A stretch of DNA of 64,000 bases from JADGHX01 sp035760965 (GCA_035760965.1 DASTRY010000030.1:68353-132352), one strand, 5' to 3'. Counted from the stretch's first letter, positions 15,034 to 25,992 are shown. Numbers and translations are program-made. The notes: generated from the sequence alone by a model not told the origin.

Positions 15034-17370
15034 TCAGAACATCTGCATCTGGCGCTGGTCGCCGATCATCAGGTCGAAGTCGAGCCCGAGCGTGGCGAGC
15101 ACCGGCTCCGCGACCGGCTTGATCTGCTTCTCGACGTAGTGCTCACGGTCGAGCGGATGGCGGATGTTGTCCGTGGGCTCCGGCCCGTCGGTCGTCATCA
15201 CGTAGCTGATGAGGCGCCCGGGCTTCTGCGCGGACTTGCGAGCGGCCGCGACGTGCGGCGGCGTGGTCGCCGTGTATTCCTCGGAGCCCTTGCGCAAGTT
15301 CTTGCGATATACGAGCGCCTCGTCCAGCTCTCCGCTGCGCACGCGCTTCACGATCTCGGTGAGGTACGCATCGACCGGCTCGTCGGCGAACAAGCGCGCA
15401 TAGAGCTCCCGCTGCACATCTTTGGCAAGCGCGGTCCAGTCGCTGCGCACGACTTCCATGCCGACGAACTCGACTGTGTTCGCGTCCCTGCCTTTGCGCA
15501 GCCCCGCGTAGCGCTTGCTCGCGCCGCGCGTGCTGTGCCGGGCGGTGGGCAGGAACAGACGCAGGTAGAGCTTTTCGAACTTCAGATCGAGGCGGCTCTG
15601 CACCCGCCAGCGCTCGTGAATGTATTTTGCAAGATCGGCGCTCAGTGCCTTCGCGAGCTCCTGTCCCCGCTCGCGGGCCGCTTCCGCATCGTCGCTGCCG
15701 GACTCGACGAAAAGACTGTCCGTATCGCCGTAGAGGACGCGGAATCCCACGTCCTCGAACCACCGCTTCGACCAGAGCAGCATTTCCTTGCCGGTGCCCG
15801 TGATCGCGTTGGCGAGCGCGGGATTGAAGAAGCGGCACGCGGGCGTCCCGAGCACGCCATAGAACGAATTCATGAGAATCTTGATGGCGTGCGCCGCCAC
15901 CTCGTCACCGGCTTTCTTCGCGGCTTCGCGGCGCGGGAACAGCTCGTCGAGCAGGCGCGGCAAGATCGCCGGCTCGCGCCGGAACGCGCCCCCGGGCGTG
16001 TGAATCAGGTCTTCGTCCGCAGCGGGCTCGGCGACATACGACAGCGGATCGATGTTGAACGTGCGAATCACGCTCGGATACAGGCTGCGGAAGTCGAACA
16101 CCCACACGTTCCGATGCAAGCCCGTGATCGGCTCGAGCACGTGCCCGCCCTGCTGCGCCGCATGGACGCGCGAATCGCTGGAGCGCACGGTCGGCGCGAC
16201 GATGCCGCGCTTCTCGAGCTCGGTCAGATACACGAAATCGAACGAAGCGATGCTCGCCGCGACACGATCCGGCGTCATGCCCGCAAGCTGGCTGCGTGCG
16301 AACGCGAGTCGGACGAGATCGAGCTTCTCGATGATGTCGTACGCGAGCCGCGCATCGGTGCGCGCGTAGAGCGCGAACGCCGGCAGATCGTGCCGGTAGT
16401 TGTGCATGATCTCGGCGATGCGGTCGCGCACATCCCCCTTCACCGCCTTGCCTTCGCCGAGCACGACGCGGGCGACCGCGTCGAGCGAATAGTCCTCCAT
16501 GCGGACGAAGGCGCCGCGCAGCAGATCGATCCCGTCGAGCACGAGGCGCCCCGGGATCGAGGCCTGACCGCTGCCGAAGTAACCCTCCGGCTTGCGAAGG
16601 CGGATCGCGCCGACGTCGCGGCCGAGCGGGAGCGGGTGACGCACTCGCTTCGCGATGCGCTCGAGCGCGGTGAAATCGAAGTCGATGGTGTTCCAGCCCG
16701 TGAGCACGTCCGGATCGAACGTCTTGATGCGCTCGCAGAAGGCCGTGAGTGCGGCGCGCTCATCGACACAGCGCGTCGCCTTCTCGGGCATCTCGCGTCC
16801 GCTGCCGTCGACGATCAGCACCTCGTCGAGATCGGGTCCGTACATCGAGATCGCGAGCAGCCGCTCGCCCTTCGGGTCCGTCTCGATGTCGAACGCCAGC
16901 ACGCGGGGCTCGACCTTTACCTGCGCGGGCCGCAGGCGCGCGTCGTCGAACACGTGCGTCAGCCCCTGCCCGGGCACCGGAACGCCTTCGATCTCGCAGC
17001 CGCCCTTGATGCCGCGCTCGATCAGGTAGCGCACGGCGAAGCGCACGTCGGCCTCGAAGGTCTCGATGCCGGCATCGTGCAGCCGATCGCGCAGAGCCGG
17101 AACATCGCCCGGTACCTCCATGTCGATGCGCACGACCGGCTCGCCGCTGAACGTGCGTTTCTCGGTCGCCTGGGGTGCAGGCGCACCGAGCGCGGCGGCG
17201 CGTTGCGCGTCGGCCGCGCGGATGTAGAAGTGCGGGCGCTGGCGATGGTCGCGCACCAAAAAGGTCTCGCCGTTCTCGAGCTTGCCGTATAGGTGCACGA
17301 CGGGATCGCCGCCGCCGTCCGCCCGGGGCACGACGCGATAACTGGCCTGCAGAATGAAGCCGCGGTACAT
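15034..17370 (-). CDS. polB: DNA polymerase II (family B)
   Basis: Repair and translesion DNA polymerase with 3'-5' proofreading. At 778 residues it is close to the E. coli enzyme. Exonuclease motifs: AFDIETDP near residue 155, NTIDFDF near 230 and YARTDARLAYD near 328. Polymerase motifs: FRSLYPSVIRTFNIDP near residue 412 (motif A), ILMNSFYGVLGTP near 490 (motif B) and YGDTDSLFVES near 545 (motif C with both catalytic Asp residues). All metal-binding acids appear intact, so both activities should be present. It stands alone, convergent with the phosphatase gene. In E. coli the gene is SOS-induced; no LexA box was seen here. Confidence 0.97.
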   Translation of the reverse strand: MYRGFILQASYRVVPRADGGGDPVVHLYGKLENGETFLVRDHRQRPHFYIRAADAQRAAALGAPAPQATEKRTFSGEPVVRIDMEVPGDVPALRDRLHDAGIETFEADVRFAVRYLIERGIKGGCEIEGVPVPGQGLTHVFDDARLRPAQVKVEPRVLAFDIETDPKGERLLAISMYGPDLDEVLIVDGSGREMPEKATRCVDERAALTAFCERIKTFDPDVLTGWNTIDFDFTALERIAKRVRHPLPLGRDVGAIRLRKPEGYFGSGQASIPGRLVLDGIDLLRGAFVRMEDYSLDAVARVVLGEGKAVKGDVRDRIAEIMHNYRHDLPAFALYARTDARLAYDIIEKLDLVRLAFARSQLAGMTPDRVAASIASFDFVYLTELEKRGIVAPTVRSSDSRVHAAQQGGHVLEPITGLHRNVWVFDFRSLYPSVIRTFNIDPLSYVAEPAADEDLIHTPGGAFRREPAILPRLLDELFPRREAAKKAGDEVAAHAIKILMNSFYGVLGTPACRFFNPALANAITGTGKEMLLWSKRWFEDVGFRVLYGDTDSLFVESGSDDAEAARERGQELAKALSADLAKYIHERWRVQSRLDLKFEKLYLRLFLPTARHSTRGASKRYAGLRKGRDANTVEFVGMEVVRSDWTALAKDVQRELYARLFADEPVDAYLTEIVKRVRSGELDEALVYRKNLRKGSEEYTATTPPHVAAARKSAQKPGRLISYVMTTDGPEPTDNIRHPLDREHYVEKQIKPVAEPVLATLGLDFDLMIGDQRQMQMF

Positions 17371-17499
17371 GAGTCGATGGTATCCGATCCCCCGCCGCGC
17401 ACCGCGCTACGGTACGTTCGCGTCCGAGTGCCTACTCGGACAAGAGCGGGGCGAGCGCATGCCCTACAATCGGGCCTCCCTGACTCATTACAACCGCTC

Positions 17500-19038
17500 A
17501 TGACCCCTCAGCCGCTGCTGCTCGACTTCGTCGCCCATTTCGCTCGCACCACCCCCACGCGCCTCGCCGTCCACGACCTCACTTCCGGCCGGCGCCTCAC
17601 ATATGCGCAATTCGACGACGCGGTGGACCGTGCGGCGCACGTCCTGCGCAGCCTGCTCGGCAATGCCCAGGGTCAGCGGGTCGCCGTGCTCTCCCGCAAT
17701 TCGGCGGACATGCTCACCCTGCACTTCGCGTGCGTCCGCTCGGGGGCGATCTTCGTGCCGCTCAACTGGCGTCTCGCGCCCGCGGAAATCGCGTTCATGC
17801 TCGACGATTGCGAGCCGGGGCTGCTGGTGCTGGAGGAGATGTTTGCGGATCGGGTCGCAGGACGCGACTTGCCGCGTCTGATGCTCGATGACAGCGCCAC
17901 GGGGCTCCGCGCACGGATGCAAGCCGCACCGGCACCGACGAGGCCGGGCCTCGGCGTCGCCGTATCGGGCGAAACGCCGATCACGATCCTCTACAGCTCC
18001 GGAACGACCGGCAAGCCGAAGGGCGTGATCGTCACTCAGCTCAACGCATTCGCGGGCGCGCTCAACCTGGCGCTCGGCACGAATTGCTCGGCGGAATCCG
18101 TGTTCCTGTGCGACATGCCGATGTTCCACACCGCCGGGCTCTTCGCCGCCGCGCGCGTGCCGCTGCTCGTCGGAGGCACGGTCCACATCAGCCAGAAATT
18201 CGATGCGCCCGTGACGTACGAGCGCCTCGCCGATCCCGCGCTCGGGATCACGCACTACTTCTGCGTGACGCAGATGGCGATGATGATGCGGCAGCTTCCG
18301 GGCTTCGACGGCCGCCGGCTCGCGCATCTGAAGGCGCTGATCACGGGCGGCGCACCGAACCCGCCTGCGCACATCCTGCGCTGGATCGACGACGGCGTGA
18401 TGATGGTGAACGGCTGGGGCATGAGCGAGATCTGCTCGGCCACGGCGCAGCCGGTCGGCGATCTCGAGCGCATCCGCGCGAATCCCGGCGCGGTCGGCTT
18501 GCCGCATCTCACGGTCGAAATGAAGCTCGTCGACGCGGAGGGCCGCGAGGTCGGCGTGAACGAGCCCGGCGAGATCTGGGTGCGCGGCGCGAATGTCACG
18601 CCGGGCTACTGGCGGCGGCCCGAGCTGAATCGCACGGCATTCACCGACGGCTGGTTCCATACCGGCGACGTCGCGGTACGCGACGCGCAGGGCTTCTACA
18701 CCATCGTCGATCGCATCAAGGACATGTTCATTTCGGGCGGCGAGAACGTGTATCCGGCCGAGGTGGAAGCGGTGATCGTCGAGCTGCCCGCGGTGGCCGA
18801 CGTTGCCGTGCTGGGCATTCCGGATGCGCAGTGGGGCGAGGTCGGCTGCGCGTTCGTCGTGCCGGTGGCGGGCGCCTCGCTCGATGCCGCTCAGCTGCAG
18901 AGCCACTGCGTGAGCCGCCTCGCCAAGTTCAAAGTCCCGAAGCGCTTCGAGATCATCCGCGAGCTGCCGCGCACGCCATCGGGCAAGGTGCAGAAGCACC
19001 TGCTGCGCGAGAGCTGGCTGCAACGCGCATCTCAGTAG
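17500..19038 (+). CDS. AMP-dependent acyl-CoA synthetase
   Basis: ATP-dependent carboxylic-acid:CoA ligase of the ANL superfamily, 512 residues, cytosolic. The ATP loop YSSGTTGKPKG is near residue 167, the A5 motif NGWGMSE near 305, the A7 TGD motif near 390, the hinge DRIKDMFISGGENVYP near 405 and the catalytic lysine in RTPSGKVQK near 495. The substrate pocket (MPMFHTAGLF) resembles fatty-acid or aromatic-acid ligases, and the exact acid is open. The ATG at 17500 aligns with the usual family start. It overlaps the convergent gamma-glutamyltransferase gene by seven bases. Confidence 0.93.
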   Translation: MTPQPLLLDFVAHFARTTPTRLAVHDLTSGRRLTYAQFDDAVDRAAHVLRSLLGNAQGQRVAVLSRNSADMLTLHFACVRSGAIFVPLNWRLAPAEIAFMLDDCEPGLLVLEEMFADRVAGRDLPRLMLDDSATGLRARMQAAPAPTRPGLGVAVSGETPITILYSSGTTGKPKGVIVTQLNAFAGALNLALGTNCSAESVFLCDMPMFHTAGLFAAARVPLLVGGTVHISQKFDAPVTYERLADPALGITHYFCVTQMAMMMRQLPGFDGRRLAHLKALITGGAPNPPAHILRWIDDGVMMVNGWGMSEICSATAQPVGDLERIRANPGAVGLPHLTVEMKLVDAEGREVGVNEPGEIWVRGANVTPGYWRRPELNRTAFTDGWFHTGDVAVRDAQGFYTIVDRIKDMFISGGENVYPAEVEAVIVELPAVADVAVLGIPDAQWGEVGCAFVVPVAGASLDAAQLQSHCVSRLAKFKVPKRFEIIRELPRTPSGKVQKHLLRESWLQRASQ

Positions 19039-20789
19039 CCGACGGCCTTCCCGGACACGTTGCGCGCATCGCTCGCGCCGAGGCGCTCGCCCGTTTCGAG
19101 ATCGATCTGGATGCACTCGGCATCGCCGATGCCGCCCCACGAGATCGCGTGTCCGCGCGCTTTCAGCAGCTCCACCGTGTCCGGCGAGAAGCGGTCGCGC
19201 TCGAGCATGATGCGGTCCGGCAGCCACTGGTGATGGAAGCGCGGTGAATTCACGGCCTGCTGGATATCCAGGCCGAAGTCGACGACCCCGAGGAGCACGT
19301 TCGCCACGGTCGTGATGATGGTCGGACCGCCGGGGGTCCCGAGCACCAGCCACACCTTGCCGTCCTTCAAGACGATGGTCGGCGTCATGGCGGACAGCGG
19401 TCGCTTGTTCGGGGCGATGGAGTTCGCCTCGCCCTGGATCAGGCCGAACATGTTCGGCACGCCCACTTTCGAGGCGAAATCGTCCATCTCGTTGTTGAGC
19501 AGGAAGCCGAGCGGGCCGACGGTGACCTTCGAGCCGTACGCGCCGTTCAACGTGGTCGTGACGGCGACGGCATTGCCCGCCTCGTCCACCACCGAGTAGT
19601 GCGTCGTCTGCGTCGATTCCTTCAGCGGCGCGAGGATCGGATGCTCGCGCGCGAACTTCTCGAGCGCGGGCGACACGGGCGGCCGCTCGAGCGCGAGCGA
19701 GCGGCTCGCCTGGTCGGGCTTGATCGAGCTGCGCCACTCGGCCGCGTACTTCTTGTCCATCAGCTCGCGCACGGGCACGTCGCTGAATTCCGGATCGCCG
19801 AGGAACTGCGCGCGATCGAAGAACGCGCGCCGATACGCCTCGGCGATGAGGTGCACGGCCGCGGCGGAATCGAGCCCTGCCTTGCCGAGGTCGAAGCCCT
19901 CGAGAATGTTCAGCGTTTCGATGAGCGCGATGCCGCCCGAGGACGGCGGCGGCGCGCTGATGATCTCGAGCCCGCGATACGTGCCGCGCACCGGCTCACG
20001 ATCCTTCACGTCGTAGTTGGCGAGGTCTTCGGTCGTGATGAGACCGCCGCCCTTCTGAATGAACTCGGCGATCTCGCGCGCCATCTTGCCGGTGTAGAAC
20101 TCCTCGGGATTCGCCGCGATCCGCTCGAGCGTGCGCGCGAGCTCCGGCTGCTTGAAGACATCGCCCTGCTTCCAGCCCTTGCCGCCGTTCTGGAAGATGC
20201 GCTTCGAGTCCGGAAACTGTGCGAGGCCCTTGTCGTTGGTGAGGCGCCGGGCTTCGAACCAATCGAGCGGGAAGCCTTCGCGGGCCAGGCGAATCGCCGG
20301 CGCCATGACGCGCTTCAAGCCGAGCTTGCCGAAGTGCGACTCCGCGTACGCGAGGCCGCGTACGGAGCCCGGTACGCCGACGGCCTTGTAGCCGAGCGTA
20401 CTCAGGCCGGGGATCACGTTCCCGTGCTCATCCTGATACATCGTCGCGCTCGCCTTGCCGGGCGCTTTTTCGCGGAAATCCACGAAGTGCGTCGTGCCGT
20501 CGGCCATGCGCACCAGCATGAAGCCGCCGCCGCCGATGTTGCCCGCAAATGGATGCACCACCGCGAGCGCAAAGCCCGTTGCCACGGCCGCATCGATGGC
20601 GTTGCCGCCCGACTTCATCACCTCCACGCCGGCCTGCGACGCGAGCTCGTGCACGCTCACCACCATGCCGTGTTCGGCGTGCTCCGGACGCATGCCGCCG
20701 CCGGCATAGGCGCGCGGTACGGACGTAACGACGGCCGCAAACAGGACGACGACGTATACGGAAACTCTGAGACGCAGGCGCAGATTCAT
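19032..20789 (-). CDS. ggt: Gamma-glutamyltransferase
   Basis: Periplasmic N-terminal-nucleophile enzyme that hydrolyses or transfers the gamma-glutamyl group of glutathione. A signal peptide covers residues 1-29 (VYVVVLFAAVVTSVPRAYAG). The autoprocessing site and nucleophile is the second Thr of TQTTHYSVVDEAGNA near residue 393, which would split the precursor into large and small subunits. Substrate-binding segments VDFREKAPG and FLLNNEMDDF and the GGxxPP-like loop (APPPSSGG) are present. A GAAGG site lies eight bases before the ATG. Length (585 residues) matches the family. Confidence 0.96.
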   Translation of the reverse strand: MNLRLRLRVSVYVVVLFAAVVTSVPRAYAGGGMRPEHAEHGMVVSVHELASQAGVEVMKSGGNAIDAAVATGFALAVVHPFAGNIGGGGFMLVRMADGTTHFVDFREKAPGKASATMYQDEHGNVIPGLSTLGYKAVGVPGSVRGLAYAESHFGKLGLKRVMAPAIRLAREGFPLDWFEARRLTNDKGLAQFPDSKRIFQNGGKGWKQGDVFKQPELARTLERIAANPEEFYTGKMAREIAEFIQKGGGLITTEDLANYDVKDREPVRGTYRGLEIISAPPPSSGGIALIETLNILEGFDLGKAGLDSAAAVHLIAEAYRRAFFDRAQFLGDPEFSDVPVRELMDKKYAAEWRSSIKPDQASRSLALERPPVSPALEKFAREHPILAPLKESTQTTHYSVVDEAGNAVAVTTTLNGAYGSKVTVGPLGFLLNNEMDDFASKVGVPNMFGLIQGEANSIAPNKRPLSAMTPTIVLKDGKVWLVLGTPGGPTIITTVANVLLGVVDFGLDIQQAVNSPRFHHQWLPDRIMLERDRFSPDTVELLKARGHAISWGGIGDAECIQIDLETGERLGASDARNVSGKAVGY

Positions 20790-21029
20790 CGCAACAGCCT
20801 TCTACCGACCTCGAGGCGCGCCGCTCGCGAGCGACGCGAAACGGCGATAGTACGCGACTCGCACGGCTCTGGCCGCCGTTTGCGGTCTCCCGGAGGAGGT
20901 AGTCGCGAGCGCGCCGACTGGCGCACGGAGCGGAGTGCGGGCGGGCTTTTGCGAGAATCTACGGCGAGCTGCGGCGCGAATCTGCGGCGCGGATCTGCCC
21001 GTGCTCGGAAGGATGCGTCGCCAGCGGCC

Positions 21030-22023
<994 letters not shown>

Positions 22024-22031
<8 letters not shown>

Positions 22032-22075
22032 GTCGGAGCTGCCGCCGATGTAATCATGTCAGAGCTGCCGCCGAT
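22024..22075 (-). repeat. 26-base tandem duplication on the paaK stop / CurA start
   Basis: Two adjacent 26-base copies (22024-22049 and 22050-22075) differ at only two positions. The upstream copy holds the paaK stop (CAGCTCTGACATGAT on the minus strand). In the downstream copy TGA has become CGA, and its ATG is the start of the CurA-like gene. The ancestor probably had the two genes three bases apart. Confidence 0.9.
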
Positions 22076-23342
22076 CGATGACGCGCTTCGCTTTGCCGCC
22101 GGAGCGTTCAAGAGTGCCGCACGCGTGCACTCTTACGTGGGCCGAGATGCCGATGTAGGCCTTCACGTCCCGCGCAAGCTCGTGGCCGCAGCGCTCGCCG
22201 GCCGCGCTCTCCTGCCCCGGAGCACATTCGACGTGCACGGTGAGCACATCGAGGCTCGACTCGCGCACGACTTCGAGCTGGTAATGCGGCGAGAGCCCCG
22301 CGATTCGCAGCACCAGCTCCTCGATCTGCGAAGGAAAGAGGTTCACGCCGCGAATGATGAGCATGTCGTCGGAGCGGCCGACGATCTTCGCAATCCGTCG
22401 CATCGACCGTGCAGTCGGCGGCAGCAGGCGCGTGAGATCGCGCGTGCGGTAGCGGATGATCGGCAGCGCTTCCTTCGTCAGCGACGTGAGCACGAGCTCG
22501 CCCGCTGCGCCCTCGGGCAGCACGGCGCCGGTCTCCGGATCGATGATCTCGGGATAGAAGTGGTCCTCCCAGATCACAGGCCCGTCCTTCGTCTCGATGC
22601 ACTCTTGCGCCACGCCGGGGCCCATCACTTCCGACAGGCCGTAGATGTCGACTGCGTCGAGACCGACGCGCGACTCGAGCTCGGCCCGCATCGCCTCGGT
22701 CCACGGCTCGGCGCCGAAGATGCCGATCTCGAGCGTCGAGGCGCGCGGATCGCGCCCCTCACGCTCGAACTCATCCGCGATCGCGAGCATGTACGAGGGC
22801 GTCACCATGATGATGCGCGGACCGAAGTCCTCGATGAGCTGCACCTGACGCGGCGTCTGTCCACCCGAGACGGGTACGACGGTGCAGCCGAGCCGCTCCG
22901 CGCCGTAGTGCGTGCCGAGCCCGCCTGTGAAGAGCCCGTACCCGTATGCGATATGCACGATATCCCCGGGCCGACCACCCGCCGCATAGATCGAGCGCGC
23001 GACGAGCCCGGCCCACGTGTCGATGTCCCGCTGCGTGTATCCCACGACCGTGGGCTTGCCCGTAGTGCCGGACGAGGCATGGATACGTACGACGCGGTCC
23101 CGCGGGACGGCGAACAAACCGAAGGGATAGTTCTCGCGCAGATCCGCCTTCACCGTGAACGGAAACCAGCCGAGATCGTCTAGCGAACGCAGATCGTCCG
23201 GATGAACGCCGGCGGCATCGAAGGCGCGCCGATAGTGCCGGACGTTGTCGTACGCGTGGCGCAGCGTCGCTTGCAACCGCGTCAGCTGCAGCGCGCGCAG
23301 CTCGTCGATGCTCGCCGTCTCGATGGGCTCGTACCCGGGCAC
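22059..23342 (-). CDS. paaK: Phenylacetate--CoA ligase
   Basis: Activates phenylacetate to phenylacetyl-CoA with ATP, the entry step of aerobic phenylacetate breakdown; 427 residues, cytosolic. The ATP loop is ASSGTTGKPTVVGY near residue 89. Further PaaK marks are IYGLSEVMGPGVAQEC near residue 236, YRTRDLTRL near 300, the hinge GRSDDMLIIRGVNLFP near 322 and the C-terminal lysine in RSGGKAKRV. It starts at a GTG preceded by GGAGGGGG. The epoxidase (paaABCDE) and other paa genes are not nearby, so it may supply phenylacetyl-CoA or a related acyl-CoA to enzymes coded elsewhere. Confidence 0.95.
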   Translation of the reverse strand: MPGYEPIETASIDELRALQLTRLQATLRHAYDNVRHYRRAFDAAGVHPDDLRSLDDLGWFPFTVKADLRENYPFGLFAVPRDRVVRIHASSGTTGKPTVVGYTQRDIDTWAGLVARSIYAAGGRPGDIVHIAYGYGLFTGGLGTHYGAERLGCTVVPVSGGQTPRQVQLIEDFGPRIIMVTPSYMLAIADEFEREGRDPRASTLEIGIFGAEPWTEAMRAELESRVGLDAVDIYGLSEVMGPGVAQECIETKDGPVIWEDHFYPEIIDPETGAVLPEGAAGELVLTSLTKEALPIIRYRTRDLTRLLPPTARSMRRIAKIVGRSDDMLIIRGVNLFPSQIEELVLRIAGLSPHYQLEVVRESSLDVLTVHVECAPGQESAAGERCGHELARDVKAYIGISAHVRVHACGTLERSGGKAKRVIDRRQL

Positions 23343-23434
23343 TTGTTCCCCCTCCGCCCCGCGCGCAGCATCGTAGCTCGATGCCTGCCGCTATCGCCAT
23401 GGAACCTTCGCCGTCGCCCTCTGGTTTTACCCGT

Positions 23435-23695
23435 ATGCGCAAGTTCACGCGAGTCGCGCAATGGCTCACGCCGCTGCTGCTGGCCGGCGCGGCGGCGTTC
23501 GCGCAGCAGCCTCTTCCGGCAAATCCGACGGCCGACTACAACGACATCATGACGAAGTGCCTCGAGCAGTCCGACCCGGCGTTGCGCAAGGAAGACGCGA
23601 TCCAGCGCTGCAAAGAAAAATGGAAGCAGGGGCTGAAAGTCGACACGCCCAAGAAGCCGAAGCCCAAGCCGAGCGACACGAAGCCCGGCAAGTAG
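23435..23695 (+). CDS. Small exported lysine/proline-tailed protein
   Basis: An 86-residue product from the ATG at 23435, which opens a signal peptide (VAQWLTPLLLAGAAAFAQ). The mature part is short and has two cysteines, in IMTKCLEQSD and AIQRCKEKW, about 20 residues apart, which could form a disulfide. The tail is repetitive Lys-Pro (DTPKKPKPKPSDTKPGK). No family is recognised. It is divergent from paaK with a gap of about 90 bases. Starts further upstream (23381) would spoil the leader. Confidence 0.7.
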   Translation: MRKFTRVAQWLTPLLLAGAAAFAQQPLPANPTADYNDIMTKCLEQSDPALRKEDAIQRCKEKWKQGLKVDTPKKPKPKPSDTKPGK

Positions 23696-23977
23696 CCCGC
23701 CGCATCCCATCCAGCGTCGCCCGCCGGCGTCGTCCTGCGCTCGCGCCGAAGCTGGCAGAATGCGCTCGATTCGGGGCTGACTGGCTGGGACGCATCCGTA
23801 CCGCCGGCCGGTCGCTGAACCCGAAGTCGATCCACGCCTCGCGGCGCCGTACGAATCGACACGTTCGGCGCGTACCCGCCGCTGCGGTACCGCGAGCCTG
23901 ACGGGCACGCGCCCCGATGGCTCCGCGCAGATGGATCAATGGCTTACAGAGTGTTCCTGCGGTCGTATCTATAGACA

Positions 23978-25156
23978 ATGCGAGCCCGTTCTGCCGCGCT
24001 TCTCGTGGCGCTGTTCATCTCTCTCGTCCTCACGGGGTGCTTCTCGGGCGCGCCTCCGAAGCGGCCGACGCCACGACCGACGCCGGTCGCTCCGCCGCGC
24101 TATGAGCGCGCGGACTGGTCCGCATTGCCAGGATGGAACGCGGACGCCGTACACGAGGCGTGGCCCGCGTTCGTTGCGAGCTGCCGTGCTTTGCGCTTTC
24201 GCGCGGAATGGGCGGTGCCGTGCACGGCAGCGCAAGGCTTGTCGGCGCCCGACGCGAACGTCGTGCGCGGCTTCTTCCGCCAGTACTTCGCTCCGTATCA
24301 GGTCACGAATTCGCCGGGCTACGACGGGCCGAACACGGGGCTCGTGACGGGCTACTACGAGCCGTTGCTGTATGGCTCGCGCACGCCGAGCGCGCGATTC
24401 AATACGCCGATCTACGCCCCGCCACCGGACCTGCTCATCGTCGATCTCGCATCGCTCTACCCGGAGCTGAAAGGCAAGCGCGTCCGTGGACGACTCGACG
24501 GCAATCGCGTCGTGCCCTACTACACGCGCGCCGAGCTGGCGAGCGCTCCGGCTCTGCGCGGCAAGGAGATCGTGTACATCGACGGGGCGCTCGACGCTTT
24601 CATGCTTCAGGTGCAGGGATCGGGGCGCGTGCAGCTGCCGAATGGCGAAACCATCCGGCTGCAGTACGCGGATCAGAACGGGCAGCCGTTCCGCTCGATC
24701 GGACGCTACCTCGTGGACAAGGGCGAGATGACGCTCGATCAGGCTTCGATGCCGAGCATTCGCGCATGGCTCGCCGCGAACCCGTCGCGGCTCGATGAAG
24801 TGCTGAACGCGAATCCGAGCGTCGTGTTCTTCAGCGAGGCGCCGCTCGGCGATCCGAACCTCGGACCGAAGGGCGCGCAGGGCATCCCGCTCACGGCGGG
24901 CCGCTCGATCGCGGTCGATCCGGCGTTCGTGCCGCTCGGCTCGCCCGTGTTCCTCGCGACGACGTATCCGGCTTCGAGCGCGCCGCTGCAGCGACTGGTG
25001 ATCGCGCAGGACACGGGAGGCGCGATCGCCGGACCGGCGCGTGCCGACTTCTTCTGGGGCACGGGGCCCGAGGCGCTCGAACAGGCCGGCAAGATGCGCC
25101 AGCCCGGGCGCATGTGGCTGCTCTGGCCGAAGAACGTGCCGCTGCCGGCCAACTGA
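23978..25156 (+). CDS. mltA: Membrane-bound lytic murein transglycosylase A
   Basis: Outer-membrane lipoprotein that cleaves peptidoglycan glycan strands with anhydro-muropeptide formation. The lipobox LTGC places the lipidated cysteine at residue 21, with a Pro-rich linker after it. The MltA domain covers roughly residues 115-290 (GLVTGYYEPLLYGS, YIDGALDAFMLQVQGSGRVQ). The C-terminal 3D domain holds the catalytic and conserved acids (AQDTGGAIAGPARADFFWG). Length 392 fits the family. It is the first of three plus-strand genes, followed by the AlaX-type gene 116 bases later. Confidence 0.96.
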   Translation: MRARSAALLVALFISLVLTGCFSGAPPKRPTPRPTPVAPPRYERADWSALPGWNADAVHEAWPAFVASCRALRFRAEWAVPCTAAQGLSAPDANVVRGFFRQYFAPYQVTNSPGYDGPNTGLVTGYYEPLLYGSRTPSARFNTPIYAPPPDLLIVDLASLYPELKGKRVRGRLDGNRVVPYYTRAELASAPALRGKEIVYIDGALDAFMLQVQGSGRVQLPNGETIRLQYADQNGQPFRSIGRYLVDKGEMTLDQASMPSIRAWLAANPSRLDEVLNANPSVVFFSEAPLGDPNLGPKGAQGIPLTAGRSIAVDPAFVPLGSPVFLATTYPASSAPLQRLVIAQDTGGAIAGPARADFFWGTGPEALEQAGKMRQPGRMWLLWPKNVPLPAN

Positions 25157-25272
25157 CGCCGCTTGCCGAGCAACTCGCGCTCGCGGCCGAGCGAAGCGCG
25201 CATCTTTGTCCTATACCCCACGCGGCGCGATCACCTACGGTCGGAGCGACACCGTTGAATGGAGCGTTCCGC

Positions 25273-25992
25273 GTGACTGTCTACCTGTGCCATGAACGAC
25301 CGGATCTGTTGCACTTCGAAACGGAGATCGTCGCGAGCCGCCCCGGCGGCGTCGTGCTCGCACGCTCGGCGTTGCATCCGGGCGGCGGCGGTCAGGTATC
25401 CGATCGCGCGCAACTGCTGCATCGGGACGGCGAGGCGCAGATCGTCGACGTGTCGCTGGAGCGCGGCCGGTACTGGCACGTGCTCGACAGCAACGTCGAG
25501 CTTGCGAGCGGACCGGTGGCGGTGAGCATCGACGCCGCACATCGCTTGCGCGTGGCGCAGCTCCACACGGACACGCACATTCTCAACGCGCTGGTCTTCA
25601 GGCACTTCGCCGGCGCGCTCGTCACCGGCGCGCAGATCAACGGCGACGGCACCGCGCGCATGGATTTCGATCTGCCGGACGTCGACAATGATCACGTGCG
25701 CGCGCTCGAGCCCGAGCTCAACGACGTCATTCGACAAGGCCTCGATGTGCGCGCCGTCTACGTGTCGGTGAATGAGGCGCGTACCACGCCCGGATTGATC
25801 CGCAGCATGTCGGTAACGCCGCCGCCCACGCCCGACGGACGGTTGCGCATCGTCGAGATCGCGGGGCTCGACCGCCAGGCCTGCGGTGGCACGCACCTCA
25901 CCAACACCGCAGAATCTCTGCCCGTGCGAATCACGAAGATCGAGAACAAGGGACGACGCAATCGGCGCGTGCGGTTGCAGCTCGTCGGGTGA
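25273..25992 (+). CDS. Alanyl-tRNA editing protein (AlaX-like)
   Basis: Stand-alone trans-editing hydrolase that clears mischarged Ser- or Gly-tRNA(Ala). Both zinc-binding elements of the AlaRS editing domain are present: HTDTHIL near residue 98 (HxxxH) and CGGTHL near residue 202. The glycine-rich HPGGGGQVSD segment near residue 36 matches the start of the domain. A GTG at 25273 with GGAG upstream is chosen; a longer frame to 25114 would run back into mltA. It is 239 residues, between the short AlaX-S and long AlaX-L forms. It overlaps no neighbour and is followed by an AraC regulator after only five bases. Confidence 0.92.
   Translation: MTVYLCHERPDLLHFETEIVASRPGGVVLARSALHPGGGGQVSDRAQLLHRDGEAQIVDVSLERGRYWHVLDSNVELASGPVAVSIDAAHRLRVAQLHTDTHILNALVFRHFAGALVTGAQINGDGTARMDFDLPDVDNDHVRALEPELNDVIRQGLDVRAVYVSVNEARTTPGLIRSMSVTPPPTPDGRLRIVEIAGLDRQACGGTHLTNTAESLPVRITKIENKGRRNRRVRLQLVG

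Noticed and set aside
15139..17292. A plus-strand open frame of 717 codons
   Set aside because: Full shadow of polB on the other strand; polB carries every catalytic motif.
17488..19737. A minus-strand open frame of 749 codons
   Set aside because: Shadow of the acyl-CoA synthetase gene, which has all ANL motifs and a good start.
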